DNA from: Bacteroidota bacterium
GTDB lineage: Bacteria; Bacteroidota; Bacteroidia; Sphingobacteriales; Sphingobacteriaceae
Assembly: GCA_013288465.1 (NCBI GenBank)
Contig: JABDBT010000071.1
Location: forward strand, 1 to 13,737
Length of the DNA stretch: 13,737 nucleotides
Direction of reading: 5' to 3'
Part shown: piece after piece, positions 1 to 8,600 of the stretch
Layout: every line of letters begins with the position of its first letter
Numbering within the stretch: position 1 is the stretch's first letter
Translations under genes and position numbers: made by a program
The notes under the pieces: model-generated
Seen by the model: the letters and a program-made list of their open reading frames with translations, nothing else
Told to the model about the DNA's origin: nothing
Database searches by the model: none

Positions 1-340
1 GAAACTAACTAAAGTATCTCCAATTGGGTTGATCAGTATCTTGACACTAGTTATCGTTTTCTCCTGCAAAAAGGCAAATAGTGTTAAAACCATCTTTTTA
101 AGTGAAGATGCGACTGTGATAAATGAAGGAGATCCCGCATCCGACGGATGTGGTTGGCTGTTAAAAACAGACATTGCAGACAGCAGTTACAGTCCCATAA
201 ATTTAGCTGTCCAGTACCAGGTTAATAACTTAAAAGTGCATATCACCTACAATAAGCTAACCTCAAGGTTTCATTGCGGCCAAATTCCGCATAGCCCCGG
301 CGTTACAGAAATTCAACTTGATTCTATAAAAGCACGCTAA
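1..340 (+). CDS. Small putative lipoprotein of unknown function (5' end at window edge)
   Basis: The frame is open from base 2 to the TAA at 338-340 and has no ATG near its beginning. The first base is G and the next codon is AAA, so the start is probably an ATG whose last base is position 1 (inference). The TTG at 29 falls inside the signal sequence and is a poor start. Read from the edge, the protein has a Lys-rich n-region, a hydrophobic stretch (IGLISILTLVIVF) and a lipobox-like VFSC followed by KK, as in a lipoprotein signal peptide cleaved before Cys. The mature part is about 90 residues. It has one Cys in DGCGWLL and another in FHCGQ, a Tyr-x-Pro-x-Asn-Leu element (YSPINL) and alternating hydrophobic residues suggesting a small beta fold. 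Small Bacteroidota lipoproteins with a CGW...C pattern resemble it, but I know no function. It converges on the DUF1272 gene. Confidence 0.6.
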   Translation, partial: KLTKVSPIGLISILTLVIVFSCKKANSVKTIFLSEDATVINEGDPASDGCGWLLKTDIADSSYSPINLAVQYQVNNLKVHITYNKLTSRFHCGQIPHSPGVTEIQLDSIKAR

Positions 341-351
341 TTAGTAACTAT

Positions 352-385
352 CAACCTATTTGCAAGCCATCTACAGGCAAGGTTG
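352..385. terminator. Imperfect hairpin between convergent genes, possible bidirectional terminator
   Basis: CAACCT...TGC (352-363) can pair with GCAAGGTTG (377-385), giving nine base pairs with a three-base bulge and a 13-nt loop. It sits in the 48-nt gap between two converging genes, where a shared terminator would be expected. No strong T-run follows on either strand, so the call rests on position and pairing only. Confidence 0.3.
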
Positions 386-388
386 CAT

Positions 389-679
389 TTATCTTTTAGC
401 AGGGTCGGTTCCCTTATATTTATCAAGCATTGATTTAAATTTTTCGGCATCAACCGGCTTTAAATATTCAGTTTTGCTTGCAGGGTATTTTTGTAAAAGG
501 TTACCGGGCCTAACCGGTCGTTTTTCAAACCCGCCGCCACAATTAGGGCATACATTAAATAAAACATTGTCAACACAATCTTTACAGAAAGTACATTCAA
601 AGGTGCAAATCATAGCTTCGCTGCTATTATACGGCAGCAATTTGCCACAGTTTTCGCAAACAGGTTTTATTTCGAGCAT
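389..679 (-). CDS. DUF1272 domain protein, Cys-rich zinc-ribbon-like
   Basis: This 96-residue protein matches the DUF1272 pattern: it begins MLEIKPVCENCGKLL, continues with EAMICTFECTFCKDC, and then VCPNCGGGFEKRPVRP. Eight Cys in four CxxC-type pairs (C8/C11, C25/C29, C32/C35 and C44/C47, approximate) suggest two structural zinc sites. The role of the family is not established. The last 35 or so residues are a Lys-rich tail beyond the usual core. It is the last gene of the run DUF423-priA-OsmC-DUF1272: its ATG lies one base past the OsmC stop, so it is almost certainly translated from that operon's mRNA. The start is fixed by the spacing and the conserved MLE N-terminus. Confidence 0.88.
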   Translation of the reverse strand: MLEIKPVCENCGKLLPYNSSEAMICTFECTFCKDCVDNVLFNVCPNCGGGFEKRPVRPGNLLQKYPASKTEYLKPVDAEKFKSMLDKYKGTDPAKR

Positions 680-680
680 A

Positions 681-1148
681 TTATTTCGCTTTACATGTGG
701 GATTATGATTAATCGGGAAATTACACGAATTGGCTATAAAACAATACTTATTGGCCTCGTGATGCAATTCATTCGCTTTAGCGACCATTGATTCATTACT
801 TACAGCTACATTCGGATACAAAGTAACTTCGCTAAAATGGCCGCTGCCATTTGCTTCTTCAACCATTGTTCCTGTTGCTTGATCGGCATATTCAACAACC
901 ACAACACCTGCTTCCGAGCATAAATGCAAATACCATAACATGTGGCAGGATGAAAGCGATGCCAAAAAAAGTTCTTCCGGGTTATACCTTATCGGGTCGC
1001 CGCGAAATGATGGATCGGATGATGCCGGGATAATTGGTTTGCCGTTAACGGTTATTTCATGAGCACGGTCATACGATTTATAGGCACTTGTCCCTGTGCC
1101 TAAATTTCCCGTCCAGGTAATTGTTGCTTTGTAATGGTGGTTCTTCAT
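681..1148 (-). CDS. OsmC family protein (probable thiol peroxidase-type)
   Basis: This 155-residue protein has the OsmC/Ohr fold signature: an N-terminal beta region (TWTGNLGTGTSAYKSYDRAHEI), then NPEELFLASLSSCHMLWYL, which carries the first redox Cys (C68) at the start of the central helix. A second Cys region lies near the C-terminus (KYCFIANSCNFPI; C136 or C142). The family reduces organic hydroperoxides using a Cys pair in the cytoplasm. The SYDRAHE and SDPSFRGDP elements place it among general OsmC-family proteins rather than classical Ohr (inference). Which of C136 and C142 is the resolving Cys is unclear; the second is set in an unusual SCNFP context. It lies one base from the priA stop and one base from the DUF1272 start, inside a tight operon. 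Confidence 0.9.
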   Translation of the reverse strand: MKNHHYKATITWTGNLGTGTSAYKSYDRAHEITVNGKPIIPASSDPSFRGDPIRYNPEELFLASLSSCHMLWYLHLCSEAGVVVVEYADQATGTMVEEANGSGHFSEVTLYPNVAVSNESMVAKANELHHEANKYCFIANSCNFPINHNPTCKAK

Positions 1149-1149
1149 G

Positions 1150-3636
1150 TTAATACGGATCTACATCGGGCTGCACTATACTTCCTTTACTTAGTTTAGT
1201 GGTTTGAAACTGCGTAATTACATCACGTACCGCTGCTTTTACTTTGTTGATAGAAATACCGTCTTTTTCAAACTTCAGCATAATTGATTTGATATAATAA
1301 TTACGGATACGGCTTATCAACGGAGCCTCGGGCCCTATTACCCTGTCGCCAAACTGTTTGCGCAATTCATTGGCCAAATAGATGGCCTGGTTATTCACTA
1401 TTTCCGAATTTTTATGTTTTACATCCAAATTAATGATGCGGTAAAATGGCGGGTACTTAAAGCTTTTACGCTCCTCCATTTCAGTAAAATACAGATCGCG
1501 GTAATCATTTTCAATTACCTGTTTAATTACCCGGTGCTTAGGGTCATAAGTTTGTATAACCACTTTACCCTGCTTGCCACGTCGCCCTGCCCTGCCGCTC
1601 ACTTGTGCTAGCATCTGGTAGCTGCGCTCATTGGCACGGTAATCCGGAAACTTCAATAAACTGTCGGCATTAATAATACCAATGACTGTTACCTCGGCAA
1701 AGTCAAGCCCCTTGGCAACCATTTGTGTGCCTACCAGTATATCTATTTTCTTTTCCTCAAGGTCATTCAATATATTTTGCAACGAGTTGCGCGACCGGGT
1801 AGTATCCAGGTCCATACGGGCTATACGCGCTTCGGGCAATAACAGGCTAAGCTCATCCTCAACCTTTTCGGTACCGAAACCCTTATATTCTAAATGCGTC
1901 GATCCACAGGCCGGGCATATAGAAGGCGTATCTTCTTTATACCCGCAATAATGGCAATGCAGTTTACCCGTGTTTTTATGGTAGGTTAGACTTACATCGC
2001 AGTTGATGCATTTAGGCGTATAGGCACAAATTTTACATAATAATACAGGCGCATAACCTCGGCGGTTTTGAAACAGTATCACCTGCTCTTTATTGGCGAT
2101 AGCTTGTTGCATGTCCTGCATCAGCACACCTGTAAAATGCGATTGTATGGTTTTCTTCTTAGTTTCTTCCGCAATGCTTACCACTTCAATTTTTGGCAAT
2201 TCTACCCCGCCATAGCGCTCGGTAAGTTCAGCAAACCCATATTTATGGGTGCGGGCATTAAAATAACTTTCAAACGAAGGCGTAGCCGAGCCGAGTAACA
2301 CTTTGCCCTGCTGCATATTGGCTAAAAATATGGCTGCATCGCGGGCATTATACCGGGGCGCCGGATCAAACTGTTTATATGATGTTTCATGTTCCTCATC
2401 AACAATGATCAACCCCAAGTCGGCATAGGGCAAAAACACCGATGAGCGCGCGCCTAAAACCACTTTATACTCGTTGTTAAGTACTTTTTGCCAAACCTCT
2501 ACTCTTTCGTTATCATTAAACCGGGAATGATATACACCAATATTGCTGCCAAAATACCGTCGTAAGCGTTCAATAATATGGGTGGTTAAGGCAATCTCAG
2601 GCAGTAAATAAAGCACCTGCCTGCCTGATGCAATTATTTCCTCAATCAGCCGGATATAAATTTGCGTTTTGCCGGATGAGGTTACGCCATGCAAAAGCGC
2701 CACATCTTTTTGTTCAAATTGTTCTTTTATGTTTACAAAAACCCGCTGTTGCTCTTCGCTTAATTCAAAATTTGCGTAAGCGTCTTCATCCTCTTCATAC
2801 AGGCGGCTAACATTCTTCTCTTCGGCAATAAATATATCTTTTTCTATCAGCGAGTTAATACTTGCCGCGCCTGCTCCACTTTCTTCTATCAATTCATTTT
2901 TTGAGATGGCTTTTTGACGCCTTGATAATTTGATAAGGGCTAATAAAGCATCGGCCTGTTTAGGCGCGCGTTTCTCTAATATGCCAAATAGTTCTTTTAA
3001 ATTTTCCTGGTTATGATATACGGGGTTTAAGGTAACGAATGTACGCTTGCGGGGTTTATAACGCTCGCTTACTTCTTCAGAGATATGGATAACATTTTTT
3101 TCAAACAGTAACTTTAAAATAGGCATCACCGTTTTTTGCCCCAGTAGTTTAGCAATATCACTAACCGTTAATTCGGGTTGAATATCCAATGCCTCAACTA
3201 TTAAAAACTCCCTGTCGTTTAACGCCGACTTGTCATATTCAAAACCTTTGTTCAACACAATGCGTGTTTCGCTGGCTAATTTTAAGGCAGAGGGCAAGGC
3301 CGCGTTCATTACCTCGCCAATAGTGCACATATAGTACTCAGCAAGCCATTGCCAAAAATGCAATTGGCGTTCGGTTACTACCGGGCTTTCGTCTAAAACC
3401 TCAATAATATATTTGGCTTCATATTTTTTAGGGGCGATGCCGGATATGGTAGCGATAATAGCTGTATAAAGTTTGCTTTTGCCAAACTGCACCACCACCC
3501 TTTTGCCAATAGCAACCGCATCATTCATTTCAAAAGGCACCCTATAGGTGTAATTTTTTGAAATGGCTAATGGCAATATTACCTCAACAAAAAGTGTTTT
3601 GCGGTTAGTGTATTGTGGGTTGGCAAATTCTAACAT
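1150..3636 (-). CDS. priA: Primosomal protein N' (replication restart helicase PriA)
   Basis: PriA is a 3'-5' DNA helicase that recognises stalled forks and reloads the replisome. Reading the 828 residues: an N-terminal 3'-DNA-binding domain (about 15-115, with LPLAISKNYTY), a winged-helix/linker part (about 140-280), then helicase lobe 1 with Walker A GVTSSGKT (317-324) and Walker B DEEH (413-416). GSATPS (449-454) is motif III. The zinc-binding insert has eight Cys (534, 537, 543, 546, 561, 564, 574, 577), the usual two-zinc arrangement. Lobe 2 carries GTQMVAKGLDF (636-646) and motif VI QVSGRAGR (678-685). A C-terminal domain follows. All catalytic motifs are intact. At 828 residues it is longer than the E. 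coli enzyme (732), mostly between the DNA-binding domain and lobe 1. It is embedded in an operon with 2-nt and 1-nt gaps. Confidence 0.98.
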   Translation of the reverse strand: MLEFANPQYTNRKTLFVEVILPLAISKNYTYRVPFEMNDAVAIGKRVVVQFGKSKLYTAIIATISGIAPKKYEAKYIIEVLDESPVVTERQLHFWQWLAEYYMCTIGEVMNAALPSALKLASETRIVLNKGFEYDKSALNDREFLIVEALDIQPELTVSDIAKLLGQKTVMPILKLLFEKNVIHISEEVSERYKPRKRTFVTLNPVYHNQENLKELFGILEKRAPKQADALLALIKLSRRQKAISKNELIEESGAGAASINSLIEKDIFIAEEKNVSRLYEEDEDAYANFELSEEQQRVFVNIKEQFEQKDVALLHGVTSSGKTQIYIRLIEEIIASGRQVLYLLPEIALTTHIIERLRRYFGSNIGVYHSRFNDNERVEVWQKVLNNEYKVVLGARSSVFLPYADLGLIIVDEEHETSYKQFDPAPRYNARDAAIFLANMQQGKVLLGSATPSFESYFNARTHKYGFAELTERYGGVELPKIEVVSIAEETKKKTIQSHFTGVLMQDMQQAIANKEQVILFQNRRGYAPVLLCKICAYTPKCINCDVSLTYHKNTGKLHCHYCGYKEDTPSICPACGSTHLEYKGFGTEKVEDELSLLLPEARIARMDLDTTRSRNSLQNILNDLEEKKIDILVGTQMVAKGLDFAEVTVIGIINADSLLKFPDYRANERSYQMLAQVSGRAGRRGKQGKVVIQTYDPKHRVIKQVIENDYRDLYFTEMEERKSFKYPPFYRIINLDVKHKNSEIVNNQAIYLANELRKQFGDRVIGPEAPLISRIRNYYIKSIMLKFEKDGISINKVKAAVRDVITQFQTTKLSKGSIVQPDVDPY

Positions 3637-3638
3637 CG

Positions 3639-4025
3639 TTATTTGTTCCTGATAGCGGCTAATGCTAAGGTTAACCAGCCAATAATAAACAGTAAGCCGC
3701 CAATTGGGGTTATTGGCCCCATTAAAGAAAGCCAGTTCCAGCCCAACAAGTCACGGCAGGCCAGCAGGTATAATGAACCTGAAAAAAACACGATACCAAA
3801 AGTAAAAAGGTAGTAGGACGAAACAATCAGCCTGTTTTTACCACGTGCAAATGTTGAGAGAAACAGCAATGCAAAAACATGATAAAACTGGTACTGTACT
3901 GCGGTATGCCATACCTCTAACTGCTGCGCGGATAGCGATGCTTTTAATCCGTGTGCGCCAAAAGCGCCGGTTATTACGGCAAGCAGGCCCAATAATGATG
4001 CGGTAACTACTATTTGTTTATTCAT
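3639..4025 (-). CDS. DUF423 family small integral membrane protein
   Basis: The protein has about 128 residues and four predicted membrane helices. The family hallmark TGAFGAHGLK follows the first helix; the rest includes the conserved WHTAVQYQFYHVFALLFLS and a third helix followed by GPITPIGGLLFIIGW. Family function is unknown (YgdD-like inner-membrane proteins). A longer reading from 4052 adds nine residues (MVNLAFYIC), but I chose the ATG at 4023-4025 because MNKQIVVTASLLG gives the normal family N-terminus with a short charged lead-in. It is the first gene of the four-gene minus-strand operon and ends 2 nt before the priA start. The 85 nt upstream to the divergent gene at 4111 must hold both promoters; I see no convincing TAnnTTTG box for this side. 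Confidence 0.9.
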   Translation of the reverse strand: MNKQIVVTASLLGLLAVITGAFGAHGLKASLSAQQLEVWHTAVQYQFYHVFALLFLSTFARGKNRLIVSSYYLFTFGIVFFSGSLYLLACRDLLGWNWLSLMGPITPIGGLLFIIGWLTLALAAIRNK

Positions 4026-4110
4026 ACAGATATAAAATGCTAAGTTAACCAAATGAAAGTATTACTTGAATGGGTGCGGTTAAAAATCTAACTTGCAGCA
4101 TAAATTTAGT

Positions 4111-5719
4111 ATGAAGCGACTGATTATTACAACAATAATTTTGCTTATAGCCGCTGTTGCTGTAACGGCTGTTTATTTTAAAAATTTAAACCCGCAGGGG
4201 CAGTATACCAGCCGGGTAATGCACACCATTCCGGGCAATGCCGCCCTTATATTTGAATTTACTAACGATGCCGGGTTTTATGATATTTTTAATGATAACC
4301 GGCTGTTTACCTCCATTGCCGGTAAACAAACCATTGCCGATCTTGACACTTTACGCAAACAATTACTTTTAAACCCGCAGCTTGAGCGGTTTTTTTCGGG
4401 GCAAAACATCTTTATCTCCCTTCATCCTTTAAAAAAACAATAATATCGACCTACTGCTAACAACTTCGGCAGCAAAAGGGTTTAAAATTGATGTCATTGA
4501 TCAGTTAGCTAAACAGCAAGACAATGGTTTGTTAATTACCCCGATGAATATTGAAGGCAAAAAAGGATATACTTTATATTCAAACCTACTTAAAAAACGC
4601 TTTTACCTGGTTAATACCGAAGATGATATTCTTTCGGGAAGTTTTTCAAAAGATCTTGTTATGCAATGTGCGCAACATAATCCCGAAAAGGATGCTGTTG
4701 CTTTTGTGCCCATACCCGATCAACAAAACTCAAGCTCATTAGGCAACCTCTATGTAAATTATAGCCAGTTAACGCCGTTATTTGAGCAATTATTTCAAAA
4801 CAAAAATACCGATATATTTAAAAGTTTTAGGTTATTTACCGGCCTATCGGCTTTAAGTTTAAACTTTAAAAGCGATGCTTTAATGTTTAACGGGCTAACA
4901 AATATTCAAAAAAAACAACCGATAAGTTATTTAAACCTGTTTATTAACCAGCAACCGTTTGTTAACCGATTAAAAGATATATTCCCTTCAACTACGGCGT
5001 ATAGCATAAACTTTGCAGTTTCTGATCCTTTAATGTTCAAGTCTGATCTGTCGCAATTCCAGGTAAAAGCCGGGTTACAAAATGAAAAAGATAAATTATT
5101 TAAACAGATAAAAACTGAAACGGGGATAAACCTGATAGCAGAATTTAACGCTTTGTTAAGTAATGAATTTGCTGTTGTTACCACCCGTTATAATGAGAAA
5201 TTTGGCATTATAGCTGTAAAAGACGGGTCAAAGCTTAAAAGTTTTACAAACAATTTAAGTACAATAATTAATGATAAAACAGGCAGATTAAATTATGACA
5301 AAGTACCTTATTTTTTATTGGGCGATGCTTTTAATGCTTTTAAACACCCTTACTTTATGATAATTGATAATTATTTAATATTAGCTAATAGCAGTAATGA
5401 ACTGGCAAGTTATTATGATACCTACATCAATCATAAATTTCTAAGCAAAATTGATCAATATACCCAATTTGATAATTTGCTTGCCGAAAGAAGTAATGTT
5501 GCCTATTTTATAAATTTTAAAAATGCTACACCTTTATTAAAAAGTGATTTAAACCAAAATTTTTACGATATATTTGAAAACCTTGAACCGGGCTGGAAGA
5601 GTTTTTATGCAGCATCATACCAATTTGTAGCTACCGACAAGAATTTTTACACAAACTTTTGTATGCGCTTAAATGTAAGTGATACTACTAATTTAAAAGG
5701 TCAAGCCGGTATTAATTAG
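4111..5719 (+). pseudogene. Membrane-anchored protein of unknown function, split by one frameshift
   Basis: One coding unit is broken into two frames. The first frame runs from ATG 4111 to TAA 4441-4443 and begins with an uncleaved signal or anchor (KRLIITTIILLIAAVAVTAVYF), then MHTIPGNAALIFEF and SGQNIFISLHPLKK. The second frame is open without a start codon from 4433 through the stop, reads straight on as NNIDLLLTTSAAKGF, and ends at 5719. The switch falls at an A7 run (4431-4437); six As would restore one 535-residue frame. Everything after it looks like functional protein, with no further stops, so the break is recent, a sequencing error, or bypassed by slippage. The repeated 'IP..AALIFEF' and 'SNVAYFINFKNATPLL' patterns recall DUF3352-type Bacteroidota proteins, but I do not recognise the family with certainty. 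A TTG at 4093 is a less likely start. DNA is markedly AT-rich. It lies 85 nt before a DUF5723 gene on the same strand. Confidence 0.75.
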
Positions 5720-5804
5720 CCAGTTATAACTAATTGATTAATAATTTCATTTATATTTCGCTGAATTCTATCTTTATTTTAAATATCCCCTGTTAATATT
5801 ATTT

Positions 5805-7271
5805 ATGAAAAGAATTTTACTTGTATTTTTTATCCTGTTATTTTCAGCTAAGCTTTTTGCCCAGCAATTTTCACAATACAATACAGGCACGTTATATGAT
5901 TCGTTTGAAAATCCATCGCAAAGGGCTTTTATCCCCGATACAAGCAAAATGCTCGCCTTTAATTTTTTTGCCCCAAACCTCAACTTTAATTTTTATTTAA
6001 CCGGCGATGCGCAGGCAGCCTTAAAAAGTCGGGCATTTTCCAGCTATTATAATACAGCCGACTTACAGGTAGGGAAAGGCAAATACAATCATGTAAATGT
6101 AAATGCCAATGCTTATTTAATAATGTTTAAGGTGTTTTCAAGCCAAAATGGCGACCAGGAACTTGGGTTTTCTGTAAATACTAAATCCGAAGCAAGAGGC
6201 ATAGTAAGCGATGAATCAATTGCACTGTTCAACGGGCCCGGCGCTTTTCCAAATAGCAGCTATAACAATATATTTAATGATAACTTGTTTTACCAGGTTT
6301 ATCAGCAAATTGGTTTTACTTACCGCGAACAAGTTAATAAGCAATTTGCCTTAGGTATAAAATTGAATGCGCTATCGGGGGTAACTTATAATAAAATTGA
6401 GATCGACCAATCGCACGTAACACTTGATACTGCAAATGACGCTGCGACACTTTCGCTCTTAGGTAAAAACTATTCGAGCAGTAACGCCGGTAAATCATTG
6501 GCACAAAACTTTCTTCCTACATTTCGTAACCCCGGTGTGTCAATAAGTATTGGAACCTCCTACAAAACTGAGGATGGTTTTACTATACAGGGAAACTTAA
6601 AAGACCTAGGGTTTATTCACTGGAATAAAAACTCAACTATCTTTTTATTTGACAACATTAACAGCCCTGTAACAATTAACGGATTATCAACAGCACACAG
6701 GGAAGATAGTATATATAATAAAACGCGTTTTATTACTACAACTGCACCTAAAACTACTGATTTTTCTACGCCTACAAACGCGTTATTTGAGTTAAGCGCT
6801 ACCAAATCTTTCTGGCTTGATTATAATAACTCATTCAAATTTTCGCCTACGCTTATTGCGTCAAAAGAATTGGTTTATAGCGGCTTTACAGCGGCTTTAG
6901 TTGCCCCTGTTCAATATAGCAAGTACGCGGTTACCTTAACTTCGTCATATAACGACCTCAAAATATTTAACTTTGGCGGGCAGTTTATGATCAAAAGTGA
7001 TAATGCCGAGTTTTTTATCGGCAGCGAGCGCCTTTATCAAACGGCAAGTTTAATAAAATCATCATTGGGTAAAGCCAGCCCGCCTATAGAAGCGATGACA
7101 CCTTCAACTGCCTTTACAGGTGCTGATTTCTTTGTAGGCTTTTCATGGAAATTTGGGCCGCTTATTGAGCGCAGGTTAAATATGAGCAATATTTCAACCA
7201 GTGGAGAAAAAGGATTTTTCGGGCGGTTAATTGATCGTATATTTCCGCAAGACCCGATAAAGAATAATTAA
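5805..7271 (+). CDS. DUF5723 family outer-membrane-type beta-barrel protein
   Basis: The 488-residue protein starts with a clear Sec signal peptide (hydrophobic LLVFFILLFSAKLFAQ, cleavage after AQ), then QFSQYNTGTLYDSFENPSQRAF, which matches the start of DUF5723 proteins of Bacteroidota. The rest consists of alternating aromatic/polar strands typical of an outer-membrane barrel (VNVNANAYLIMF, QIGFTYREQVNKQFALGIKLNAL, FFVGFSWKFGP). It ends with a short charged tail (RLIDRIFPQDPIKNN). Function of the family is unknown; a FadL- or PorV-like membrane channel or secretion accessory is a guess. It follows the frameshifted gene by 85 nt, may be co-transcribed with it, and shares its AT-rich composition. 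Its stop overlaps the stop of convergent tsaB by four bases. Confidence 0.75.
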   Translation: MKRILLVFFILLFSAKLFAQQFSQYNTGTLYDSFENPSQRAFIPDTSKMLAFNFFAPNLNFNFYLTGDAQAALKSRAFSSYYNTADLQVGKGKYNHVNVNANAYLIMFKVFSSQNGDQELGFSVNTKSEARGIVSDESIALFNGPGAFPNSSYNNIFNDNLFYQVYQQIGFTYREQVNKQFALGIKLNALSGVTYNKIEIDQSHVTLDTANDAATLSLLGKNYSSSNAGKSLAQNFLPTFRNPGVSISIGTSYKTEDGFTIQGNLKDLGFIHWNKNSTIFLFDNINSPVTINGLSTAHREDSIYNKTRFITTTAPKTTDFSTPTNALFELSATKSFWLDYNNSFKFSPTLIASKELVYSGFTAALVAPVQYSKYAVTLTSSYNDLKIFNFGGQFMIKSDNAEFFIGSERLYQTASLIKSSLGKASPPIEAMTPSTAFTGADFFVGFSWKFGPLIERRLNMSNISTSGEKGFFGRLIDRIFPQDPIKNN

Positions 7272-7948
7272 GCCTTCTTTCCGGCAATAAAATCTTTCAG
7301 GTAATAGGGTTCAAAATAGGCAACATCTTCAAAATCCTTCTTGTTAAATTTCCGTGCAGCTATTTGAGTTAAATGGGTTGCCGAATTATGAAACCCCGGT
7401 AAAAATTCAGCATTTGGGTAGATGCCCAAAACATCTATGCATTTATGGGAACCATCACCAAAAAACAATATCTTATTAGTTTGCAACCGCTCGTAAAAAC
7501 TATTTTCGTCGATGATCTTAGCGCTTGTTGGTTCAATTTTGTTACCGGTTTGATCAAATAAAACGGTGTAAACTTCCATTCGCCGGGCATCTATCATCGG
7601 GCAAAGCAACCTGCCATTATATTGCCCGGTGGCAATAATCCCATAAGCCATTGCGGTTAACGTTTCGACAGCGATTAATGGTTTATCCAACGCAAAGCAT
7701 AAGCCTTTAGCAGTTGATACGCCAATACGCAAACCGGTGTACGAACCTGGGCCGCAACTAACAGCAATGGCATCCAGATCATCAAAACTAATTCCTGCCG
7801 CAGTGACCAGCTCTTTAATAAACAAGGTTATGATCTCAGCATGTATATTACGCTCGTCAAGCTGTTTAAAACCTACCACACCGCCGTCCTTTGCCAGGGC
7901 GACAGAACATACGGTTGTTGCGGTTTCAATTTGTAATATATAACTCAT
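7268..7948 (-). CDS. tsaB: tRNA t6A37 biosynthesis protein TsaB
   Basis: TsaB (YeaZ) is the non-catalytic partner of TsaD that helps transfer threonylcarbamoyl to A37 of ANN-decoding tRNAs in the cytoplasm. The 226-residue protein has the ASKHA-type beginning ILQIETATTVCSVAL, the conserved HAE(I) element at about 36-38, and the strongest signature, SCGPGSYTGLRIGVSTAKGL, at 64-83. The family length is about 220-235. The C-terminal half (ARRMEVYTVLF, then YFEPYYLKDF) is also typical. It is the last gene of the rpmH-rnpA-yidD-tsaB run, 8 nt after yidD. The stop codon overlaps the stop of the facing DUF5723 gene within TTAA, so no terminator fits between them. Confidence 0.96.
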   Translation of the reverse strand: MSYILQIETATTVCSVALAKDGGVVGFKQLDERNIHAEIITLFIKELVTAAGISFDDLDAIAVSCGPGSYTGLRIGVSTAKGLCFALDKPLIAVETLTAMAYGIIATGQYNGRLLCPMIDARRMEVYTVLFDQTGNKIEPTSAKIIDENSFYERLQTNKILFFGDGSHKCIDVLGIYPNAEFLPGFHNSATHLTQIAARKFNKKDFEDVAYFEPYYLKDFIAGKKA

Positions 7949-7956
7949 AAATAGTA

Positions 7957-8199
7957 TTAAGGTACCGGGTCATGCCCATGCCCTCCCCAGGGGTTGCAAC
8001 TGGCAATTCGTTTTAAAGTTAACCATCCGCCTTTAAAAGCGCCATGCTTTTTTATCGCTTCTACACCATACTGCGAGCATGTTGGCGTATAACGACATGA
8101 TGCACCCGTAAGCGGTGAGATTAAATATTGGTATAGTTTTATCAGTACTATAAAAACGCCACCTATCAGGGCCTGGAATATGCGTATGATAGTTAGCAT
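7957..8199 (-). CDS. yidD: Membrane protein insertion efficiency factor YidD
   Basis: YidD is a small inner-membrane-associated protein that assists the YidC insertase. The 80 residues show an N-terminal amphipathic/hydrophobic helix ([21 protein letters not shown]), then the diagnostic core: YLISPL (25-30), [15 protein letters not shown] with C35 and C41, [14 protein letters not shown], and C68 in [14 protein letters not shown]. Length and C-terminus are standard. Its ATG lies seven bases inside the 3' end of rnpA, a translational-coupling overlap conserved in many bacteria. yidC is not in this window. Confidence 0.97.
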   Translation of the reverse strand: MLTIIRIFQALIGGVFIVLIKLYQYLISPLTGASCRYTPTCSQYGVEAIKKHGAFKGGWLTLKRIASCNPWGGHGHDPVP

Positions 8200-8579
8200 T
8201 TAGCAACCTCTCCGCCAAGCTGGGATAAAAGTTTCAGCATTTTCTTTTCGATAAGCTCGTAAGGCACAATTTCTTTACCTATATAGCCTAATGAAAACAC
8301 AATTTTTTTATCAGTACTGGTAAGCACATCATACAATAACAGTTGCTTATTTAACCGGTAAGCTTCGCGCATGCGCCGCTTAATTAAATTACGGTCAACT
8401 GCGTGTTTGAAACGCCTCTTTGAAACCGAAAATAAAACCTGGGCGGCAAACGGCTGAGGCTCGGCAGTTAAAAGCCACGAAACTTTAAAGGGATAACATA
8501 AAAAAGAAGAACCGTTATGAAAAAGCCCATCAATAAGCCTTTTGTTACATAACCGTTCTTCTTTTTTAAAAGTGTACAT
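8193..8579 (-). CDS. rnpA: Ribonuclease P protein component RnpA
   Basis: RnpA is the protein subunit that helps the RNase P ribozyme bind and cleave 5' leaders of pre-tRNAs. The 128 residues contain the N-terminal [32 protein letters not shown], and the RNR signature [13 protein letters not shown] at 63-75, which carries the RNA-binding basic helix. The start at 8579 gives the family's normal N-terminus. It sits between rpmH and yidD, the classical arrangement, and overlaps yidD by 7 nt. The 84 nt between rpmH and rnpA hold a strong palindrome described separately. Confidence 0.97.
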   Translation of the reverse strand: MYTFKKEERLCNKRLIDGLFHNGSSFLCYPFKVSWLLTAEPQPFAAQVLFSVSKRRFKHAVDRNLIKRRMREAYRLNKQLLLYDVLTSTDKKIVFSLGYIGKEIVPYELIEKKMLKLLSQLGGEVAKC

Positions 8580-8600
8580 TTTGCTAATCCTGAACCGTGA

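Noticed and set aside
360..791. Open frame on the + strand of 143 codons
   Set aside because: It lies antisense across the DUF1272 gene and into the OsmC gene, both of which have clear family motifs; its own translation shows no recognisable domain.
4101..4108. TAAATTTA as a -7 promoter box for the gene at 4111
   Set aside because: It departs from TAnnTTTG at the last base, lacks a -33 match at proper spacing and lies almost on the start codon.
4430..4445. Programmed -1 ribosomal frameshift at the A-rich slippery site
   Set aside because: The -1 frame terminates within about 20 nt (TAA at 4458-4460); the downstream coding frame needs +1 (or -2), so canonical -1 slippage cannot produce the full protein.
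8033..8218. Second minus-strand frame of 61 codons overlapping yidD and the end of rnpA
   Set aside because: It is out of frame with both genes, which have unmistakable signatures, and its translation has no family features.
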